64,000 nt of DNA from Mercurialis annua (GCF_937616625.2 NC_065571.1:8806501-8870500); one strand, 5' to 3'; positions 1-10,127 are shown, counted from the stretch's first letter. The notes: generated by a model not told the origin, from the sequence alone. Made by a program: numbers and translations.

Positions 1-999
1 TCGTCTTAAAATCTTATACATTTTCCTGAGTATCTCACAAATATAACTGTTTTGGATTTGATTTAATGGAATCGTTTTATTCTCAAAAAATAAAAAATAT
101 AAAACTCTCAATTTAAACTCTATAACCCTTTCTAACCTAAAAATAAAAATCAACTATCCTAGATAGTGATTCATGAAAGCAATAGTGACAAGCGGAGCAA
201 TTAAATTCATGTTTGAAAGAAAAAAAAAACTAAATCCGTGTTGACAAAATATTTCTCATTAATTAGAGACATCTGGAATAAAGAAATGTGTGTGCCTATT
301 AAATTTGTGAGATTTAAATTGGAAGTCAATATTAAATTCTAGTTAAATATAAATATAAGATAGTCAGAATTTGATTGCTGTTGAGAGCTCTAAATTCATC
401 AATGGAGGTCATGCAATTCCAGTAATTCACAAATGATATTTTCTACATTTTCTATCAAATCCTCAGCTAACTTCCGCGTCTGCCACTTATCGTTTTTGAC
501 AATCAATATCCACACATGTTCTTCAAATTTTGAAGTTATGCGATCATAAACACCGGAATGATAATTTCGGTTACTCTGTGCCGACTGCTCTAATGTGACA
601 GCTTGATTAGGAAAATGAGAGTAGCAAGACCTCATGTCAAAATGAAGTAGAGGGACTTCCAACATAAAAATCAAAAAATAGAGGGACATGCTGATGAATT
701 TGGCCGATGAAATAGTACATCAGTTTAAAGACATCTAAGGAGGAGTTCTATAGTGGTAAAATAGCATAAATCAACTTTGGAGCAACTTATTTTAATATAG
801 TAATAAGTTAATTGTCTTCCATAGAATTTAGTTTTGCTCCAAACTCTCATTTTTATAGCAACGTTTTTAATCAATAGTGATAAAATATATAATTGTATAA
901 TCTTTTTAAAGAAAAATAGTTACATGTGTTTGGAGAACACTATAAAATAAGAAATGCATGCTTTTGGTGTGATTTTAAGAACAACAAAATCTATATGAT
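1..999. other. AT-rich intergenic region
   Basis: No recognisable gene is present apart from one unidentified ORF on the minus strand (399-689). The rest is AT-rich with short A and T runs. The last bases are the target site of the LINE that follows. Confidence 0.5.
399..689 (-). CDS. Unidentified 96-residue ORF, possible exon or gene remnant
   Basis: I do not recognise this product. The first 25 or so residues are hydrophobic and look like untranslated or intronic sequence. The last 60 have the composition of a real protein: charged, with an acidic amphipathic end running from the KWQTRKLAEDLIENVE stretch to a stop after HDLH. This could be the 3' exon of a decayed or unannotated gene whose other exons lie outside the window or are lost. 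A loose resemblance of FEEHVWILI to the RNBS-A region of NB-ARC proteins is not enough for a call. No neighbouring exon was found. Confidence 0.2.
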   Translation of the reverse strand: MSLYFLIFMLEVPLLHFDMRSCYSHFPNQAVTLEQSAQSNRNYHSGVYDRITSKFEEHVWILIVKNDKWQTRKLAEDLIENVENIICELLELHDLH

Positions 1000-1016
1000 A
1001 AAAATACATGTCAAAA
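1000..1016. repeat. 5' target-site duplication of the LINE
   Basis: The 17-bp word AAAAATACATGTCAAAA here is repeated exactly at 6408-6424, directly after the LINE poly(A) tail. This fixes both ends of the insertion. It contains the ATG that opens the longest ORF1 reading. Confidence 0.9.
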
Positions 1017-2624
1017 ATTCCCAAAAAACGGAAACTACAAAAAAAGTTTCCCACGATGCCTCCCCAACCCTTAAACCCTAACCCTTACCCCTCATCCTTC
1101 CACCACCAACACCACCACCACCTCCACCACCGTTCCCCAAACACCTCTCAACCTTCGTCGGTTCAACAAGCTGGTCATCGTGAAACCCCAGTTTTCTACT
1201 TTGAAAACTACCCGGAGAATTGGAATTACATTAATCTTCAGCAGGCTTTTTTGAAATTTGGAATTGCAGGTAGGGTTTCATTGGCAAGGAAGCGTAACAT
1301 CCGGAACAAGCGTTTTGGTTTTTTTAGACCTAATCTAGAGGAAGATATTCAAACTGTGAAGGCTCGATTAAATACTGTTAGCATTGGGTATTATCGGATC
1401 AAGGCTTTTGATGCTAGATATCCGACTAGGGTTTCCACAAACAATGGGATGAAAGGCAATTCTCGTCCAATTCTGCAACAGGACGCCCAGAAACAGCAGG
1501 TCAGCCATGTCTTCAGGCCTTCAGTTCGTGATAGCAGGTCTTTCGTTCAAGTTTTGAAGGAGGATCCTATTGTGTTTAACCCTACTGCAGATTCTAATTC
1601 AGATTTTTCGGATTCTCTAATCATCACAGTAAGACATATTCGTTCCTTGCTTCAAGTCTCCTCGTTTTTACAGTCCAAAGGTGTTGAGTTTGTCTCTATG
1701 TCTTTTCTGGGAGGAGCAGATTTGATTTTAAGATTTTGTTCAAAAGATGTAAGGATGGAGTTTGAAACAGTTACGTTTCCTTCATTGATGGATTTCTTTA
1801 TTTGCTTTAAACCTTTGGACAAATTTGCCTTGGGAAAAGGGAGATTTACTTGGCTGAATATCGTTGGGATTCCTTTTGGTGCATGGGAAGAAGAGTTTTT
1901 CATGCAAATAGGAAATTATTTTGGTGATGCTATAGTGGTTCATCCGATGGTAATTTCAAAAGAGAGGCTAGACACGGGTTCCGTTCTGATTTGTACGACA
2001 GAAAATTGTATTCAGGAATCGATTACTATGTTGTTTGATGGCAAGGATTTTTGTGTTCGTGTCTCGGAATCAGATTTACCCATTGTTCTAGAGGAATGGG
2101 AAGGTTTGGAATCTAATTTATCTGATGATTCTTCTAGTCAAGGTTCTTTTTCAGATTTAGATAAACCTTTGGTTGATGAGAACTTAGAATCTGTGGAAAC
2201 TAAAGGGTTATCTGCGATCTCCTCTCCGGCGTTTTTGTTGCATTCTAAAAGTCCTCTTCAGGAAGATAATCATACTGTGGAGTCCATTCATGAGAAAGAT
2301 ATTTCAGTTCATAGTCATTCAGCAGGTTTCACTCCGGCTAATTTTATGGGTTTTATAGAGACAAGACGTAAGCATAAACGTATTGATTCGAAGGGCAATT
2401 TCTGCTCAGGTCTTACTCTACCAGGAAGTTCAGAATCCTCCTTCTCAAATGCTATTATTCGGCATAGGAGTAAACTAAACTTTGCAGCTTCAAATAGGCT
2501 CTCAGAAGCAAGGAATACGTGGAATATTGGATTAAAACTGGGCTTGTTTTCAGCAGACAATGAAGCAGAGATTTTGGATTTGCTTTCACGCAAAGTTCAG
2601 CAGGACTTTACGAAGTCTGTTTGA
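1008..2624 (+). CDS. LINE ORF1 protein (RRM-like plus DUF4283-like regions)
   Basis: This is the RNA-binding ORF1 product, 538 aa, which in this class binds the element's own RNA. A His/Pro-rich N-terminus is followed by an RRM-like fold at about residues 60-135 (FYFENYP as RNP2-like, KRFGFFRP as RNP1-like). A DUF4283-like region follows at about 205-365, with the FTWLNIVGIPFGAW stretch typical of plant retroelement ORF1 proteins. The C-terminal third is Ser-rich and low in order. No CCHC zinc-knuckle was seen. The first ATG (1008) lies in duplicated host target DNA; the first ATG belonging to the element is at 1056 in the same frame, so the inherited protein is probably 522 aa. It sits 33 nt before ORF2. 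Confidence 0.88.
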   Translation: MSKIPKKRKLQKKFPTMPPQPLNPNPYPSSFHHQHHHHLHHRSPNTSQPSSVQQAGHRETPVFYFENYPENWNYINLQQAFLKFGIAGRVSLARKRNIRNKRFGFFRPNLEEDIQTVKARLNTVSIGYYRIKAFDARYPTRVSTNNGMKGNSRPILQQDAQKQQVSHVFRPSVRDSRSFVQVLKEDPIVFNPTADSNSDFSDSLIITVRHIRSLLQVSSFLQSKGVEFVSMSFLGGADLILRFCSKDVRMEFETVTFPSLMDFFICFKPLDKFALGKGRFTWLNIVGIPFGAWEEEFFMQIGNYFGDAIVVHPMVISKERLDTGSVLICTTENCIQESITMLFDGKDFCVRVSESDLPIVLEEWEGLESNLSDDSSSQGSFSDLDKPLVDENLESVETKGLSAISSPAFLLHSKSPLQEDNHTVESIHEKDISVHSHSAGFTPANFMGFIETRRKHKRIDSKGNFCSGLTLPGSSESSFSNAIIRHRSKLNFAASNRLSEARNTWNIGLKLGLFSADNEAEILDLLSRKVQQDFTKSV

Positions 2625-5600
2625 GCATATTTTTTGACCAGGTTTTGATATTTTTTAATGTCGAGCTCTTTTAATATTATTTCTTGGAATTGTCGAGGGG
2701 GTCTAACTTTTACTAGAAAACAAAGATACATTCGTTCTTTGGTTTTAAAAAATCATATTTCTATTCTTGGTTTGATAGAAACTAAAAAAGAAAGCTTTGA
2801 TGATTTCAGTATCAGGAGATTGTGGCCTAATGTGGATTTTGATTATGGTTTTTCTTCATCCCAAGGTGCATCGGGGGGTCTTGTTTTGATTTGGAATAAG
2901 CATTTGATTTCTCATACTAGGCTGTTTACTTCTTCAAGGTTTATCAGTTTGGATTTTGCTTGGTCGTCTTATAACATTCGTTTGATTCTCGTTTATGCCA
3001 GTAACTGTCCAAAGGAGAGAGTTTTACTTTGGCAGGATATTCTTGCTGAATTGGCGCTGGATAAGTTGTGTATTTTGTTGGGAGATTTCAATGACGTTTT
3101 AGATCCTACCGAAAGGTTGAATTGCTCAAGTTTCTCTAATTCTATGAAGGAGTTTTCAGAATTTTATAATTCTTCGTCTCTGCTAGATGTTCCTCTTCAA
3201 GGTCGCTTCTTCACTTGGTACAATAAATTTTCGAGGTCAAAAATAGACAGATGCTTTGTTTCGCCGCGCTTCCTTTCGGTTTGGCCTAATCTTGCTCTCA
3301 AAGCGTTGCCTAGATCTCACTCGGATCATGTTCCGCTCCTTTTTTGTTCTGAAGTTATTGCGGATTGGGGACCAAAGCCTTTCAAGTCTATAAACGCGTG
3401 GTGGAGTCATCCAGATTTTTTTTCTATTGTTGACAGCACTTGGGTAATCTTATCAGATAATCAAGCTTCTGGAAAATTGGTTCTTAAACTTAAAGAGCTT
3501 AGAGCTACTTTAAGAGTTTGGAATAAATCTCATTTTGGAGACCTGAACTCGAAGGTGTCTGCTGTCCAAAATTCTATTTCTGAGCTGGATTCTGTAGCAG
3601 ATTTGCGTCCTTTAGCTGATTCTGAAATTTTGCAGCTCTCAAACCTCAAGATGGAATTTGATAATTTTTCAAAGCAACTTGATTCTTTATGGCTTCAAAA
3701 ATCAAGGTTAAACTGGAATCAATTTGGAGAAAGAAATACTAAATATTTTCATTCGATAGCTTCTATTCGCTCTCGTTCGAATCTTATTTCTCAGATTACT
3801 GTGGAAAACCTCCATTTTTCGAATCCAATGGATATTAAACAGCAGGTTTATAATTATTATAAGAATCTCTTCAAGGAACAACAGCAGTTCCCGCCCTATA
3901 TCCTTTCAAATCTGCCGATTAATAGTCTCTCTTATGAACAGGCCTGCTCGCTATCTGTTCCCTTTTCGGAGTTAGAAATTTTCAACGCTTTGTCAAGCTT
4001 TGATGATAATAAATCACCTGGACCGGATGGATTCAATTTTTTCTTTTACAAAAGGGCTTGGAAGATTCTTAAAGGTGATATTATGGAGTTATTTGCTAGC
4101 TTTTACAGTTCAGGCAATTTTCCGGTTGGCTTAAATACCGCTTTCTTGGTTCTTTTGCCTAAATTTAAAGGAGCTTCTGATATAGCAGACTTTCGACCAA
4201 TTAGTTTGGTTAATGGTATTCGGAAATGGGTCTCAAAGGTGTTGGCTGAGAGACTTTCTTCTTTTCTTCCTTTGATCGTGTCTGAGTGTCAGTTTGGTTT
4301 TGTTAAAGGTAGAAACATCCACGATTGCCATATGATAGCTTCAGAAATTATTCATTTGGTTCATTCTCGCAGAGAGAAAGTTATTATGGTGAAGCTGGAC
4401 TTTAAGAAAGCATTCGATTCTGTTTCGTGGAGTTTTATCATCTCTATGTTGAAACGTATGAACTTTGATGATGTTTGGACTCATTGGATCTCCTCTCTCT
4501 TTAAATCTTCTCAGTTATCTGTGTTGATTAACGGTTCTCCTTCGGATAATTTTTTTATGGAAAAAGGTGTCAGACAAGGCGATCCTATCTCTCCTCTTCT
4601 TTTTGTGTTAGCCGTTGAAGGTTTGCGTGCCATTTTTGACGAGGCTATATCTATGGGTTTGTTGGATGGAATTCATATTGACGGGTATGCTAAACCGGTT
4701 TCGTTATTACAGTTTGCTGACGACACATTGGTGTTTATTCCTTTTGACTTGGAAAAGATTAGGAATCTACGTCGGATTTTGATTTGCTTTGAATTGATTT
4801 CTGGGTTACAAATTAATTTCCAGAAATCTTCTATCACTGGAATTAATTTGGATGATTTCTCTATGGGATTGGCTGCTGATGTCTTATCCTGCAAGATTGA
4901 GCAGTTTCCTATTACGTATTTGGGCTTGCCTTTGTCTCTTAAGAAGTCGACTGCGAAACAATGGGATCTGGTGGTTCAAAATTTCTCTTCTCAACTATCT
5001 TCTTGGCGCGGCAGTCTTCTTTCTCCTGCAGGTCGGCTGACTCTCATTAAATCGGTCCTGTGTTCTTATCCGGTTTACTATATGTGTTCTTTAGCTGCCC
5101 CTGTTTCTGTGATTAATTTACTTGAGAAATATATGCGAAATTTTTTATGGAATGGAACTGTTGATGGGAAGTATTTCAGTAAGGTTGCCTGGCGAGATGT
5201 TTGCACTCCGTTTCTCGGTGGGGGTCTTAACATTATTCCGCTTCGCTTGAAGAATAGATGTTTGCTTCTCAAGTGGATTTGGAAATTGATGAACGCTAAC
5301 TATGATTCTTTGTGGTTCCTGGTTGTTTTTAATAGCTGTGCTTTTAAGTTCTGGTTTGAGCTTGATCATGGTAACTCTTCAAGAATTTCTCATTTATGGA
5401 AAGGTATTATCAATTGCTGTTTGTCTCATAAGGACTCTTGGGATATTTTTAAGTCCAATTTATCAGTTTCTCTGGGTAATGGTCATCGCCTGCGTTTTTG
5501 GCACGACAAATGGATTGGGGATGTTAATCTTTCTTCTTCCTTTCCTCGCCTGTTCAAAATTTCCAGATCTCCTAATATCATGGTGGAACAGGTATTTGAA

Positions 5601-6407
5601 GATGGGTTGTTCGTTGGGTCTGCTCTTGGTTGGTCAAGGTCATTACGGTTGGGGGAGTTGGAAGACATAAATCAGCTTCAGCAGTTGATTAACGCAGCTC
5701 CAGTGAACAATCTGCAGCAAGACCGATTCCTTTGGATGAACCAGCAGGTGTATTCGTCGGCTTCGATGGCAGGCCTGACTTGGAAAACGCAGGGAACAGT
5801 TCAGCAAGGTTTTGTGGATTTGAATTTTATTCGCGTCATTTGGAAATTGAAACTTCCTCCTCGCATTCAGTTTTTTGCTTGGTTATTGGGTAGAGACAGG
5901 ATTTCTTCTAAAATGTCTCTTGTTTTGAGAGGTTTAATTCCTTTTGAAGAAAGATTATGTTCTTTGTGCTTTGAGGAAGAGGATTCAGTCCATATTGTTC
6001 TTCATTGTTCATTTGCATGGTCAACTTGGAATTACCTATTAGCTTTGAGTAACAGGTTATGGGTTGTCCCGTCTTCTTTGGTTCATCTCTATTGGCAGTG
6101 GTTTTCTCTCGCCAAGAGGAAGTTTAAAGATCTTTGGATGTTGATTTGGTTTTTTACGGTTTGGGAATTATGGAAGGCTAGGAACTTAAGAATTTTTAAT
6201 AACGAGTTTCTTACTCCGGAGAAGCTTTCGTACATGATCATTAGTAAGGCAGTAGTTTATTATAAATCTTGGCATCCAGGATTTCCTTACTCGTGTGGTG
6301 ATATTGTTAGGAATCTGGATCTTATTTGTACTCAAACTTGATGTTGTTTGTTTTTTGCCTCCACTTCTTGTGGTAGTGCTTATATATTGATCATTTTTAT
6401 CAAAAAA
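1017..6407 (+). mobile_element. Non-LTR retrotransposon (plant L1-clade LINE), apparently full coding length
   Basis: The element has the standard plant LINE order: ORF1 (RNA-binding), a 33-nt spacer, ORF2 (endonuclease, reverse transcriptase, zinc-knuckle), a 3' UTR of about 60 nt and a short poly(A) tail. Both ORFs are open from end to end and the TSD is a perfect 17 bp, so the insertion looks recent. Only about 40 nt separate the 5' junction from the first internal ATG, so the 5' UTR is either very short or truncated; loss of the promoter is possible. ORF1 has an RRM-like domain, which places it with RRM-bearing plant L1 lineages. There is no RNase H domain after the zinc-knuckle. Confidence 0.93.
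2658..6341 (+). CDS. LINE ORF2 polyprotein: endonuclease and reverse transcriptase
   Basis: This 1227-aa protein nicks the target DNA and copies the element RNA there (target-primed reverse transcription). The N-terminal apurinic-type endonuclease spans about residues 1-230: ISWNCRG near 7-13, GDFND at 142-146 and SDH at 222-224. The reverse transcriptase spans about 450-750, with PGPDGF, an Asp in DFKKAFD (residue 581) and the catalytic FADD at 686-689. A zf-RVT zinc-binding region has the Cys/His pattern C1101, C1104, H1112, C1117. No stop or frameshift interrupts it and the key residues are present, so it may still be active. There is no RNase H domain at the C-terminus. Confidence 0.95.
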   Translation: MSSSFNIISWNCRGGLTFTRKQRYIRSLVLKNHISILGLIETKKESFDDFSIRRLWPNVDFDYGFSSSQGASGGLVLIWNKHLISHTRLFTSSRFISLDFAWSSYNIRLILVYASNCPKERVLLWQDILAELALDKLCILLGDFNDVLDPTERLNCSSFSNSMKEFSEFYNSSSLLDVPLQGRFFTWYNKFSRSKIDRCFVSPRFLSVWPNLALKALPRSHSDHVPLLFCSEVIADWGPKPFKSINAWWSHPDFFSIVDSTWVILSDNQASGKLVLKLKELRATLRVWNKSHFGDLNSKVSAVQNSISELDSVADLRPLADSEILQLSNLKMEFDNFSKQLDSLWLQKSRLNWNQFGERNTKYFHSIASIRSRSNLISQITVENLHFSNPMDIKQQVYNYYKNLFKEQQQFPPYILSNLPINSLSYEQACSLSVPFSELEIFNALSSFDDNKSPGPDGFNFFFYKRAWKILKGDIMELFASFYSSGNFPVGLNTAFLVLLPKFKGASDIADFRPISLVNGIRKWVSKVLAERLSSFLPLIVSECQFGFVKGRNIHDCHMIASEIIHLVHSRREKVIMVKLDFKKAFDSVSWSFIISMLKRMNFDDVWTHWISSLFKSSQLSVLINGSPSDNFFMEKGVRQGDPISPLLFVLAVEGLRAIFDEAISMGLLDGIHIDGYAKPVSLLQFADDTLVFIPFDLEKIRNLRRILICFELISGLQINFQKSSITGINLDDFSMGLAADVLSCKIEQFPITYLGLPLSLKKSTAKQWDLVVQNFSSQLSSWRGSLLSPAGRLTLIKSVLCSYPVYYMCSLAAPVSVINLLEKYMRNFLWNGTVDGKYFSKVAWRDVCTPFLGGGLNIIPLRLKNRCLLLKWIWKLMNANYDSLWFLVVFNSCAFKFWFELDHGNSSRISHLWKGIINCCLSHKDSWDIFKSNLSVSLGNGHRLRFWHDKWIGDVNLSSSFPRLFKISRSPNIMVEQVFEDGLFVGSALGWSRSLRLGELEDINQLQQLINAAPVNNLQQDRFLWMNQQVYSSASMAGLTWKTQGTVQQGFVDLNFIRVIWKLKLPPRIQFFAWLLGRDRISSKMSLVLRGLIPFEERLCSLCFEEEDSVHIVLHCSFAWSTWNYLLALSNRLWVVPSSLVHLYWQWFSLAKRKFKDLWMLIWFFTVWELWKARNLRIFNNEFLTPEKLSYMIISKAVVYYKSWHPGFPYSCGDIVRNLDLICTQT

Positions 6408-6424
6408 AAAAATACATGTCAAAA
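6408..6424. repeat. 3' target-site duplication of the LINE
   Basis: Exact copy of the 17-bp word at 1000-1016, immediately following the A run that ends the LINE. The A run and the A-rich start of the TSD merge, so the exact boundary is uncertain by a few bases. Confidence 0.9.
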
Positions 6425-6681
6425 GTATGCAAGACAATTGCAAATACTTTTTATATATTTTTTCGGTAAAATATTCTTTTATATCCACTTTTGATATTTT
6501 GTAAAATATACTTATAGAAATTATTTGAATATTATGATCTATTAATTTCTAAAATTAGGACATATATATCCAAAGACATGTAATTTTTATTTTGAAGCTA
6601 GATAGTAGATATATAACCTTTTCTAAACAGAAATAATAGAATAATTGTGTATAATAATATTTATAGCGAAGGCGGTTTGCA

Positions 6682-7019
6682 GGCTTAATACATAATTTGA
6701 CTCCTGAACTTGTACCCTTTTACCCATCTAACCTCTAAACTTAACGTCTCACCTATCGAACCTCTGAACTTGTTAAATAATTCGATTTAACCCTTAAACT
6801 TGATAAATATGTAAATATTGAACCCCTCCGTGCCACCTGTCACTTGAAACATTCTAGAAGAAATTGTGTACGGAGGGGTTCAATGTTTACGTTTTTATTA
6901 AGTTCAGGGGTCAAATCGGATTATTTGACAAGTTCAGAGGTTCAATAGGAGAGACGTTATGTTCAAGGGTTAGATGGGTAAAAGAGTACAAGTTCAGGGG
7001 TCAAACTATGTATTCAGCC
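6682..7019. mobile_element. Foldback Mutator-like MITE, 338 bp, 10-bp TSD
   Basis: The ends are long inverted repeats: left begins GGCTTAATACATAATTTGAC, and the right end reads as its near-complement, continuing inward for over 100 bp. Flanks carry a perfect 10-bp duplication GCGGTTTGCA at 6672-6681 and 7020-7029. A 9-11 bp TSD with long terminal inverted repeats fits non-autonomous Mutator-like elements. It has no coding capacity; small ORFs here are chance. Confidence 0.85.
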
Positions 7020-7246
7020 GCGGTTTGCAGGGAGACCTACTTTATGACCTGACTGAGGTGACCATGACCTTAAAAAAATCATACCCATTAAACCTTCTTG
7101 TTACTTCTTTATTTTCTTATTTGTTTAAGAGTGGGATGGCATTAGACTTAAACTTATTGCTTCAACTTAAATTCAATTTCTAATTTAAATTTAAATTAAC
7201 TTGTACCCCATTATATGGCATAACTGAAACAATGCCTCCTATTCTT

Positions 7247-7407
7247 TTTTTTTTCACCCTGACTAATCCGGATCCGACCCGCGTCGCGCACGTAGCATGG
7301 TGGGTGGGTGAGTCTTTTAGTGGGAGTTTTCTACATTCACAAAACTCGAATCCGAGCCTTATTTAAGCGACATCAAATCGCTTACCACTTGAACCAACTT
7401 CGTTGGT
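7247..7407 (-). mobile_element. tRNA-derived SINE (Au-SINE-like), perfect 18-bp TSD
   Basis: On the minus strand the element begins near 7407 with a tRNA-like head. It has a Pol III A-box-like TGGTTCAAGTGGT stretch and a B-box-like GGATTCGAGTT, followed by a unique body and an A-rich tail (T run at 7245-7254 on the plus strand). The 18-bp word ACAATGCCTCCTATTCTT occurs exactly at 7229-7246 and 7408-7425, which fixes both ends. The head and body resemble the widespread plant Au-SINE family as I recall it. It would be transcribed by RNA polymerase III and mobilised by LINE enzymes. Confidence 0.85.
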
Positions 7408-7425
7408 ACAATGCCTCCTATTCTT

Positions 7426-8631
7426 AACAATAATTATAGCACCTAATGTAAAATCACTAATAATGTTGAATTTTGAGCTTATTATTATGGTTCCAGTTCA
7501 AACTTAATCCAATTAAATTCTATTTTAAATATTTTAATAACTAAATCAAACTAATTTATAAAAAAAATTAATGTTTCAGAGTGAATTGTAACAAATCAAT
7601 AAATTTAATGATTTATTAGTTAAGATTATTTTATGAATTGGAGCTGAATTTTTTATATTTAAAATTGATCCGAAAATAATAAATTATTTAAAACTTTACA
7701 TAATAATTTAATAAGTAAGTTTTATTAAAAAAATTATAAATAAAATCGTGCTATTTTGAAAATTAAAATGGCTCTCTCAATATTTTATGTTTAGGTCCCA
7801 CCCATATAAAACGAGAAAGCAACATGAAAGTGATAGAATATGAATGTTTTTTCTTCTCTTCTCAAACAGTACTGCTAGTGCTAAGTGGTAACAATATATG
7901 TAATTATGATGCCAATTTCAATCAAGTTTGGTTTTAAGAGTTTGAACTATTCGAATTAATTTTTGAGTTGAATTTAAACATCAACACTTAATTGGATAAA
8001 CTCGCAAGCCCAATCAAATTCTGATTTACTAATTTTTATTAATTTTATTTAAAATAATATTTATATCTAATAATAAAATAATAATTTTTTTTACAAAAAA
8101 ACATTTATATATTTATAGAGATAATGAAACTGAGTTTGAACTCAAATTTTTAAAATAAATATGACTGAATTTAAATCAAATTTTAAAATCCGTATTATAG
8201 AGTCGAGTCAAAGTCTAACTTCACATATTTCGACTTGGTTTAACTCCAATTTTTTTTTCAAGTTAGTCCTTCACATTTTAATTTTCAAAAAAAATTAATT
8301 ATTAATTTTTACTTTTATACAATTAGCCCTAATTTTATACAAACTAGCCCCGTACGTAGTAGAATTTCTAGTTCAGTGTCTAATTATATACTTGACATAA
8401 AAATGTTATGCTTTTCATAATCAATGAGAGATACTAGCTTAAAAGAGTTTTTTTATAGTAGTAAAAGATAGCTACATTTTCTTGTTAAAAGCTTATTTCA
8501 TTTCACTAATACATTAAGAAAATATCAATAAAACATGGAAGGAAACTTCATTTAGAAGTAAAGACAAATTAAAATATATTTTTAACTGATAATCTTCATA
8601 CATAATTTTATCTCTAATTTTCTTTGTTTCT
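7426..8631. other. AT-rich intergenic region and 3' flank of glycine-rich gene 1
   Basis: No coding potential was recognised. At 7960-8240 there are decayed stretches rich in GAGTCGAGT/TCGACTTGG words; related degenerate repeats occur near 15300-15400, 22310-22400, 31840-32210 and 62720-63260. From about 8400 to 8631 the sequence is shared with the 3' flank of the second glycine-rich gene (15840-16077), so it belongs to a duplicated unit. Confidence 0.5.
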
Positions 8632-9117
8632 TCAAGGTACTCCACCTCCACGTCCACCACCAGCACCACCACCAAATCCACCACCAGCTCCACCACCAAG
8701 TCCACCTCCACCACCTCCTCCAAAACCACCTCCACCTCCAGAACCACCACCGAGGCCACCACCAGCACCACCTCCAAAGCCACCACCAGCTCCTCCCCCA
8801 AAACCAGAACCACCACCTAGTCCTCCACCACCTCCACCACCAAATCCTCCACCACCACCAGCACCTCCACCAAGTCCACCTCCAGCTCCACCTCCAGCAC
8901 CACCACCAAATCCTGCTCCACCTCCTGCACCACCACCAGCACCGCCTCCTCCTCCAAATCCGCCACCACCTCCACCACCTAGGCCACCACCAATTCCAGG
9001 GACGCGGCGATGAAACAGTTTCTCATCCTCAAAAGAACCCTTTCTGGCTGCATTAGTAGTAAAAACAAAAGCACCAAGAAGCAACACTAGAAACAACTTA
9101 GAAGCCATATTTGCCAT
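8632..9117 (-). CDS. Secreted glycine-rich protein 1 (GRP)
   Basis: A single-exon ORF for a 161-aa protein. Residues 1-23 are a signal peptide (hydrophobic core LFLVLLLGAFVF, likely cleavage after TTNA). A short charged segment GSFEDEKLFHRR follows, then about 115 residues of Gly-rich repeats of GGGXGGG type with X mostly F, L or A. Such proteins are secreted to the plant cell wall or apoplast as structural or regulatory components; no enzymatic motif is present. Two Met codons stand at 1 and 4; the first is used here. The nearest paralogue is the gene at 16078, which has a near-identical leader, promoter and 3' flank. The long proline-rich ORF on the opposite strand is a shadow of the GGN repeats. 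Confidence 0.85.
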   Translation of the reverse strand: MANMASKLFLVLLLGAFVFTTNAARKGSFEDEKLFHRRVPGIGGGLGGGGGGGFGGGGGAGGGAGGGAGFGGGAGGGAGGGLGGGAGGGGGFGGGGGGGLGGGSGFGGGAGGGFGGGAGGGLGGGSGGGGGFGGGGGGGLGGGAGGGFGGGAGGGRGGGVP

Positions 9118-9188
9118 AATAGTATAAGTTGTTAGGGCTTTAGAGAGGTAAATATAACTTGTGTGATAAGTTAGGGTTCAAGAAAGGG

Positions 9189-9198
9189 TTTATATAGA
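9189..9198 (-). promoter_or_regulatory. TATA box of glycine-rich gene 1
   Basis: On the minus strand the motif TCTATATAAA lies about 72 bp upstream of the start codon. The surrounding 100 bp, including an inverted CCAAT (ATTGG) near 9252-9258, is almost identical to the region upstream of gene 2, which supports its being a shared promoter. Confidence 0.7.
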
Positions 9199-9571
9199 CA
9201 TGAAAAAAGTATAGTACAGTTGAGAAGTTAAATGATTAAGCTCATCTTCTATCCAATAACTGTGCTAAAACAATTAATGCAGGCAGCTTCTTTTGAAAAT
9301 TATCACTCATAATTATTAATTAGTATCCTCTTGCCCAAATCCAACTAGAGGTTCTGAGTTCTGACTTACTTTTTGTTTTTGTGATAAATATATGAACATT
9401 GACTTTGTTAAGTCTACCCAAGTTGCATAAACTCAATTAATTTGTATGCTTGTTTTCCTTCTTTTAGTTGGAAGACAGAGATGATACGGGTTTAAATTGA
9501 ACTATATAATTAAATGGTTTAATCCAATTTTTATGAGCTTGCATGCAAACGTAGTTTATATCATTTTTTTA

Positions 9572-9979
9572 GAGCAAATTACTCTAAGGTACCTCACATT
9601 TATCATAATTCATAGTTTGGTACCTTTTATTTGAAAAGCAAACGATTTGGTATCTCAATTTTGATTTTGTAAACTATAAGGCCCTTCTGTTAGTTCCGTT
9701 AATAATTTGAAATTTATTTTCAAACGATTTGGTACCTCAGTTTTAATTATATAAATGATTTGGTACCTCAATTTCAATTATATAAATGACTAGGTACCTC
9801 ATTTGTAAACTATTTGGTACCTCACATTTCATTTCGTTAACGATTGAGTACCTTTATTTGACAGAAGGGCCTTATAGTTTACAAAATCAAAACTGAGGTA
9901 TCAAATCGTTTGATTTTCAAACAAGGGGTATCAAACTGTAAATTATAACAAATGTGAGATATTTTAGAGTAATTTGTTT
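9572..9979. mobile_element. Foldback MITE, about 408 bp
   Basis: The left arm starts GAGCAAATTACTCTAAGGTA. The right arm, ending in TAGAGTAATTTG, is its inverted copy; the arms continue inward through TTTGGTACC and GGCCCTTCTGT-type words. The interior repeats GATTTGGTACCTCA several times. Flanking T-rich runs (TTTTTTTA on both sides) may be the TSD but are ambiguous. Probably a non-autonomous Mutator-like element; no coding potential. Confidence 0.65.
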
Positions 9980-10127
9980 TTTTTTTTTTACGACTAGTTT
10001 AAATCATAGGATACGGGTTATTTCTCAATGTAGGACTAATAAATGTCAAAATAGTGATTTAAAAAAGGCTTAATTGTTAAAACAAAAAACAAAAAAATCA
10101 AACCGTGTGTTTGCAACATATAATATT

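Noticed and set aside
8624..9013. Long proline-rich ORF (PPPAPPP type) on the plus strand
   Set aside because: It is the complement of the glycine-rich gene: GGN codons give CCN or NCC on the other strand. It has no signal peptide of its own and ends where the Gly repeats end.
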